A DNA stretch of 64,000 nt, from positions 10,902,001 to 10,966,000 of the forward strand of contig NZ_CP107942.1 in the NCBI RefSeq assembly GCF_036053395.1, read 5' to 3'. Positions 60,961 through 64,000 of the stretch are shown here, piece after piece. A program made the translations under genes and the position numbers. This stretch comes from Actinoplanes sp. NBC_00393. Lineage in GTDB: Bacteria; Actinomycetota; Actinomycetes; Mycobacteriales; Micromonosporaceae. How positions within the stretch are numbered: position 1 is the first letter of the stretch; every line of letters begins with the position of its first letter. Under the pieces are notes generated by a model, which did no database searches, had not been told where the DNA came from, and saw only the letters and a list, made by a program, of their open reading frames with translations.

Positions 60961-61930
60961 ACTCGGCGCCGGTGCCGGGCACCGGGGTCGGCAGTCCGCG
61001 CCGGGCACGCTCGGCGCGGACCCCGGTCTCCACGATGTCCCAGACGGTGCCGAGCGCCAGGATGATGATGCTGATGCCGGTCAGCCAGGACAGCGGGTCG
61101 ACGGTGCCCCAGTCCAGCGTGGCGATCCACGCCGGGTTGAAGAACTGCTCGCTGCTGAGCAGCCAGATCATCGGGACGGCGAAGAGCAGGCCGAGCACCG
61201 CGTTGACCACGGTGGCGGTGTGGGTCCAGCCGCGGCTGCGGTAGAGCCAGACGGCGTAGGCGCACTCGAGCAGCATCACGACGATGACGAACGGCCACCA
61301 GAAGGTCCAGTTGTCGGGGTCGAGCACCGGCACGTCGGTGAAGGTGAACTGCTGCAGGACCAGCGCGGCGATCACCAGGACCGGCCAGAGCAGGTTTCCG
61401 GCGAGCTGGCCGAGGGTCAGGAAGCCCGGCTCGTAACTGGGCAGGTCGTCCGGCGTCCAGGCGCGGCCCTTGCGCAGCTCGGTGCGGCCGATGCCGGTGC
61501 GCTCCAGGATCGCGAACACCGCGGTGACCCAGAAGGCCAGGTTGACGCCGACGGTGATCAGGCCGCTGATCACGCCGCCGATGATCTCGCCGAAACCGGC
61601 GCCGTCGATCGCGTCGAGGACCGCCATGACGGTGATGACGATCGGCAGCACGATCCAGGACAGCATGGTCAGCAGGCGGCGCCAGTGCGGGTAGAGCTCC
61701 GGGCCGATCAGGTAGTGCGGGCGGTCGGAGTAACCGTCGGCGAGCCGGTCCGGGTCGCCGAGCTCGGTCAGGGTCTGCTCGATCGCGGTGTCACGGGTCA
61801 GGCCGCCGTCGACCCGGGCGTCGACCGCGTCCTCGATGGAGGTGCGCAGCTCCCGGTCGATCTCGGTGCGCTGCTGCTCGGGCACGCGGCGCAGAACGGT
61901 GTAGACGTAGCGGTCGATGAGGGTGGTCAC
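60941..61930 (-). CDS. HAAS-domain permease-like membrane protein
   Basis: 329 residues. An N-terminal HAAS helical signalling domain (IDRYVYTVLRRVPEQQRTEIDRELRTSIEDAVDARV, then LGDPDRLADGYSDRPHYLIGPELYP) is followed by six or seven membrane helices. Such proteins pair with PadR regulators. The GTG start at 61930 overlaps the PadR stop as GTGA, so the two are translationally coupled. Confidence 0.85.
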   Translation of the reverse strand: MTTLIDRYVYTVLRRVPEQQRTEIDRELRTSIEDAVDARVDGGLTRDTAIEQTLTELGDPDRLADGYSDRPHYLIGPELYPHWRRLLTMLSWIVLPIVITVMAVLDAIDGAGFGEIIGGVISGLITVGVNLAFWVTAVFAILERTGIGRTELRKGRAWTPDDLPSYEPGFLTLGQLAGNLLWPVLVIAALVLQQFTFTDVPVLDPDNWTFWWPFVIVVMLLECAYAVWLYRSRGWTHTATVVNAVLGLLFAVPMIWLLSSEQFFNPAWIATLDWGTVDPLSWLTGISIIILALGTVWDIVETGVRAERARRGLPTPVPGTGAEFSRPLG

Positions 61931-62295
61931 TGGTCGCTCCCTGAAACAGTGCCGGCGGGGGTGTCGGTGGTGTCGAGGTCGGTGACCGCGCGGTCCAGCC
62001 GCGTCCACTCGTCGCGCAGCGCGGCCGCGATCGCGTCGCCCTGCTCGGTGGTGCGGTAGAACTTGCGCGGCCGGGCCTCATCGGTGTTCCACGAACTGGT
62101 CAGCAGGCCCTGGGTCTCCAGGCGCCGCAGCAGCGGGTAGAGGGTGTTGGCCTCCACCTCGAACCCGGCCGCGCTCAACGTTTCGAGCAGCGAGTACCCA
62201 TACCCCGGTGTGCGCAGGACGGTGAGGCTCGCGACGACGACCGTGCCGCGGCGCAACTCCTGCAGGTGGCTGGAGAGCGTCGCATCCAATGTCAT
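61927..62295 (-). CDS. PadR-family regulator
   Basis: 122 residues: wHTH with ELRRGTVVVASLTVLRTPGYGYSLLETLSAAGFEVEANTLYPLLRRLETQGLLTSSWN and wing ARPRKFYRTTEQGDAIA. ATG 62295 is chosen because a TATGGT box (62303-62308, minus strand) ends 7 nt upstream; ATG 62307 would lie inside that box. A palindrome overlaps the box, so it is likely autorepressed. Confidence 0.9.
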   Translation of the reverse strand: MTLDATLSSHLQELRRGTVVVASLTVLRTPGYGYSLLETLSAAGFEVEANTLYPLLRRLETQGLLTSSWNTDEARPRKFYRTTEQGDAIAAALRDEWTRLDRAVTDLDTTDTPAGTVSGSDQ

Positions 62296-62305
62296 GTCAC
62301 TCACC

Positions 62306-62326
62306 ATACTGTGTCTCACACACTAT
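62306..62326. promoter_or_regulatory. PadR operator candidate
   Basis: ATACTGTGT-CTC-ACACACTAT; 8 of 9 arm positions pair. It overlaps the -10 box of the padR gene. Confidence 0.65.
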
Positions 62327-62399
62327 GGCAACCCGGTACAGCGTTGTGTTGATGGAAGGGTGTTGACCTCAAGTGCGGTTCAGGTCGGAAGCTGGGCGC

Positions 62400-63173
62400 A
62401 TGGACGTCAATGCCTACCTGGACCGGATCGACATCAAGCCGCCGACCGTGGCGGACGCGGCCTATCTGCGCGAGCTGCATCGCGCGCATCAGAACGCGGT
62501 GCCCTTCGAGAATCTGAGCATCCATCTGGGCGAGCGCATCAAGCTCGGCACGGACGAGCTCTTCGACAAGATCGTACGAAGAAGGCGTGGCGGCTTCTGC
62601 TACGAACTGAACGGCCTGTTCGCGATCCTGCTCGAGCAGCTCGGCTACCGGGTCGAGCGGCTCGCCGCCCGGGTGTTCGGCGGGGAACGCTACGGTCCGC
62701 CCTTCGACCACCTGCTGCTGCGCGTCACCACGGCGGACGGGGACGGGCCGTGGCTGGTCGACGTCGGGTTCGGCAGTCACAGCACCTATCCGTTGCGGTT
62801 CGCCGACCGCGGCGAGCAGGACGACCCGGGTGGCCGGTTCCGGCTGGCCGAGGCGCCGGACGGGGACCTGGAGCTGTACAAGAACGGCGAGCGGGTGTAC
62901 CGGATCGAGCAGCGGGCCCGGGAGCTCGGTGAGTTCTGGCCGACCTGCTGGTTTCAGCAGACCTCGCCGGACTCGCACTTCACCCGCAGCGACGTCTGCA
63001 CGCGGCTCGACGGCGACGCCCGGATCACGATCAGCGGCCGCAAGCTGATCCGCACCGACCGGGACGGGCGGGTGGAGACCCCGCTGGGCAGTGACGAAGA
63101 GGTGCTTACGGCGTACCGGAAGGAGTTCGGCGTGGTCCTGGACCGCGTGCCGGCGGTGGCCTCGCAAGAGTGA
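62400..63173 (+). CDS. nat: Arylamine N-acetyltransferase
   Basis: 257 residues. The catalytic triad is complete: Cys67 (RRGGFCYELN), His104 (FDHLLL) and Asp121 (LVDVGFGS). PFENLS near the N-terminus is the usual cofactor contact. It transfers acetyl from acetyl-CoA to arylamines or hydrazines. ATG 62400 starts the conserved domain. It lies divergent from the PadR operon. Confidence 0.93.
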   Translation: MDVNAYLDRIDIKPPTVADAAYLRELHRAHQNAVPFENLSIHLGERIKLGTDELFDKIVRRRRGGFCYELNGLFAILLEQLGYRVERLAARVFGGERYGPPFDHLLLRVTTADGDGPWLVDVGFGSHSTYPLRFADRGEQDDPGGRFRLAEAPDGDLELYKNGERVYRIEQRARELGEFWPTCWFQQTSPDSHFTRSDVCTRLDGDARITISGRKLIRTDRDGRVETPLGSDEEVLTAYRKEFGVVLDRVPAVASQE

Positions 63174-63228
63174 CCGGCGGAATCCTCAGGACCTTCGGCC
63201 CCGGGCCGATGCTGCAGCGCGAAGCACC

Positions 63229-64000
63229 ATGGGCACGCGGCTGGAGGATGCGTTGAGTCGTCTACGGACCCTCGCCGGACACAGCCTGGACGCCATCGCG
63301 GTGATCGCCGTGTACCTGGCCATGTATGTGTCCGGGTACGGCGGCGACTCACCGTGGTGGTGTCTGGGGGTCGGCCTCTTCGGCGCCCTGCAGCAGCAGC
63401 CGCGGGTCCAGCGCTGGCTCGCCCGCGGCGACCTCAAGCGCTGGGTCGCTCCCCGGATGGCCCTGCTGATGGCCACCGCCACCGCGTTCATCTACGCCAC
63501 CGGCTGGGGCGCGGTGATGCTGTGCGGGCTGAGCCTGGTCGTCGCGATGCACATGCGTTTCTCCGGCGCCCACCTGTGGAAGCAGGGGCTGTTCTGGACC
63601 GTGCTCTGCGCGCTCGCCGGGCAGGCCGGCATCGCGCTGGGCTGGGCCGACTCGTACATCCCGGAGCCGTCGGTGCACGTCATCGCCGTCGGCGTGGTGG
63701 TCCTGTCCGCCCTGCTGATCCGCACCATCGGCGTCACCGGGGAGGAACGTCAGCACGCCGAGGTGACCACCCGCTCCACCGAGCGCCGGTACCGGGCCCT
63801 GATCCACGACTCCGCCGACGTCTTCGCGGTCTACCACCGGGACGGCCGGCTCGGATACGTGAGCCCGGCGATCCGGCAGCTCACCGGCCTGGACCCGGAC
63901 CTGGGCGGGTTCGAGGCGCTGAAGGGCTGCGTGCACCCCGACGACATCCCGATCGGGCGGGGCCTGCTGGAGCGGGCCGCCGGGCCGGGCCAGCAGCTGG
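63229..64000 (+). CDS. Membrane PAS-domain sensor, N-terminal part (runs off window)
   Basis: At least 257 residues to the window edge. Six or so membrane helices (about 17-165) precede a helix and a PAS domain (RYRALIHDSADVFAVYHRDGRLGYVSPAIRQLTGLDPD). The following domain, likely GGDEF/EAL or histidine kinase, is outside. ATG 63229 gives MGTRLEDALSRL; TTG 63253 with GGAGG 5 nt upstream is a strong alternative start. Confidence 0.75.
   Translation, partial: MGTRLEDALSRLRTLAGHSLDAIAVIAVYLAMYVSGYGGDSPWWCLGVGLFGALQQQPRVQRWLARGDLKRWVAPRMALLMATATAFIYATGWGAVMLCGLSLVVAMHMRFSGAHLWKQGLFWTVLCALAGQAGIALGWADSYIPEPSVHVIAVGVVVLSALLIRTIGVTGEERQHAEVTTRSTERRYRALIHDSADVFAVYHRDGRLGYVSPAIRQLTGLDPDLGGFEALKGCVHPDDIPIGRGLLERAAGPGQQL

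Overview
The window is high-GC actinomycete DNA. It has densely packed genes with many GTG and TTG starts, GTGA stop/start overlaps, and frequent leaderless promoters (a TANNNT box 6-8 nt before the start codon). ClpC, a DivIVA/Wag31 homologue, an F420-type luciferase-like oxidoreductase, ESX/type VII small proteins and a CpnT-like effector fit Actinobacteria. The overall style suggests Micromonosporaceae, Actinoplanes-like; that placement is inference. No rRNA, tRNA or CRISPR was seen.

Layout. 1-5.8 kb: small regulator/enzyme pairs (methyltransferase fragment, two alpha/beta hydrolases, HxlR, WYL/YafY, an EamA transporter divergent from a CGNR regulator with a clear palindrome between them, a GlxA-type AraC regulator, a VOC protein). 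5.9-7.3 kb: a secreted family-3 pectate lyase and an anchored hypothetical. 7.3-12.6 kb: a complete-looking non-phosphorylative L-fucose operon (aldo/keto reductase, fuconolactonase, FAH-type hydrolase, fuconate dehydratase, SDR) with a divergent GntR/FCD regulator and a shared palindrome. 12.6-17.2 kb: poorly characterised genes and several tandem repeat arrays (63-bp, 33-bp, 27-bp units). 17.2-25 kb: an SDR/TetR pair; an MMPL transporter, a copper monooxygenase-like lipoprotein and an LLM oxidoreductase; a NarL-type two-component system. 25-29.8 kb: a GH43-like arabinan-type hydrolase with AbfB domain, an MCP, an SDR with a low-complexity insertion and a PadR regulator.

29.8-32.1 kb is a repeat region (62-bp and 63-bp units) invaded by an ISAzo13-like insertion sequence whose ends and 3-bp target duplication can be read. 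32.5-39.5 kb: a lipoprotein, an SGNH hydrolase, a GABA shunt pair (gabT-gabD) with divergent LysR, and a hypothetical. 39.5-43.4 kb: clpC, a membrane protein and a DivIVA protein.

43.4-45.8 kb is the most striking locus: a YbaB-like gene, an EspC/WXG100-like gene, and a CpnT-like protein whose C-terminus resembles the CD38 ADP-ribosyl cyclase/NADase fold. Two paralogous candidate immunity genes follow, the second damaged by frameshifts. 45.9-55 kb: an acyl-CoA dehydrogenase with PadR, a Tat-exported BBE flavoenzyme, a PfkB kinase, EamA and MocR genes whose divergent start codons overlap, and a TetR/DUF4386 pair. 55.2-58 kb: a decayed TetR gene next to a gene remnant, then an ABC-F protein preceded by a 7-residue leaderless leader peptide and foldable attenuator. 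58-64 kb: a LuxR protein, a cytoplasmic HExGH metalloprotease-like protein, an NmrA-like protein, PadR/HAAS membrane pair, an arylamine N-acetyltransferase, and the start of a membrane PAS sensor.
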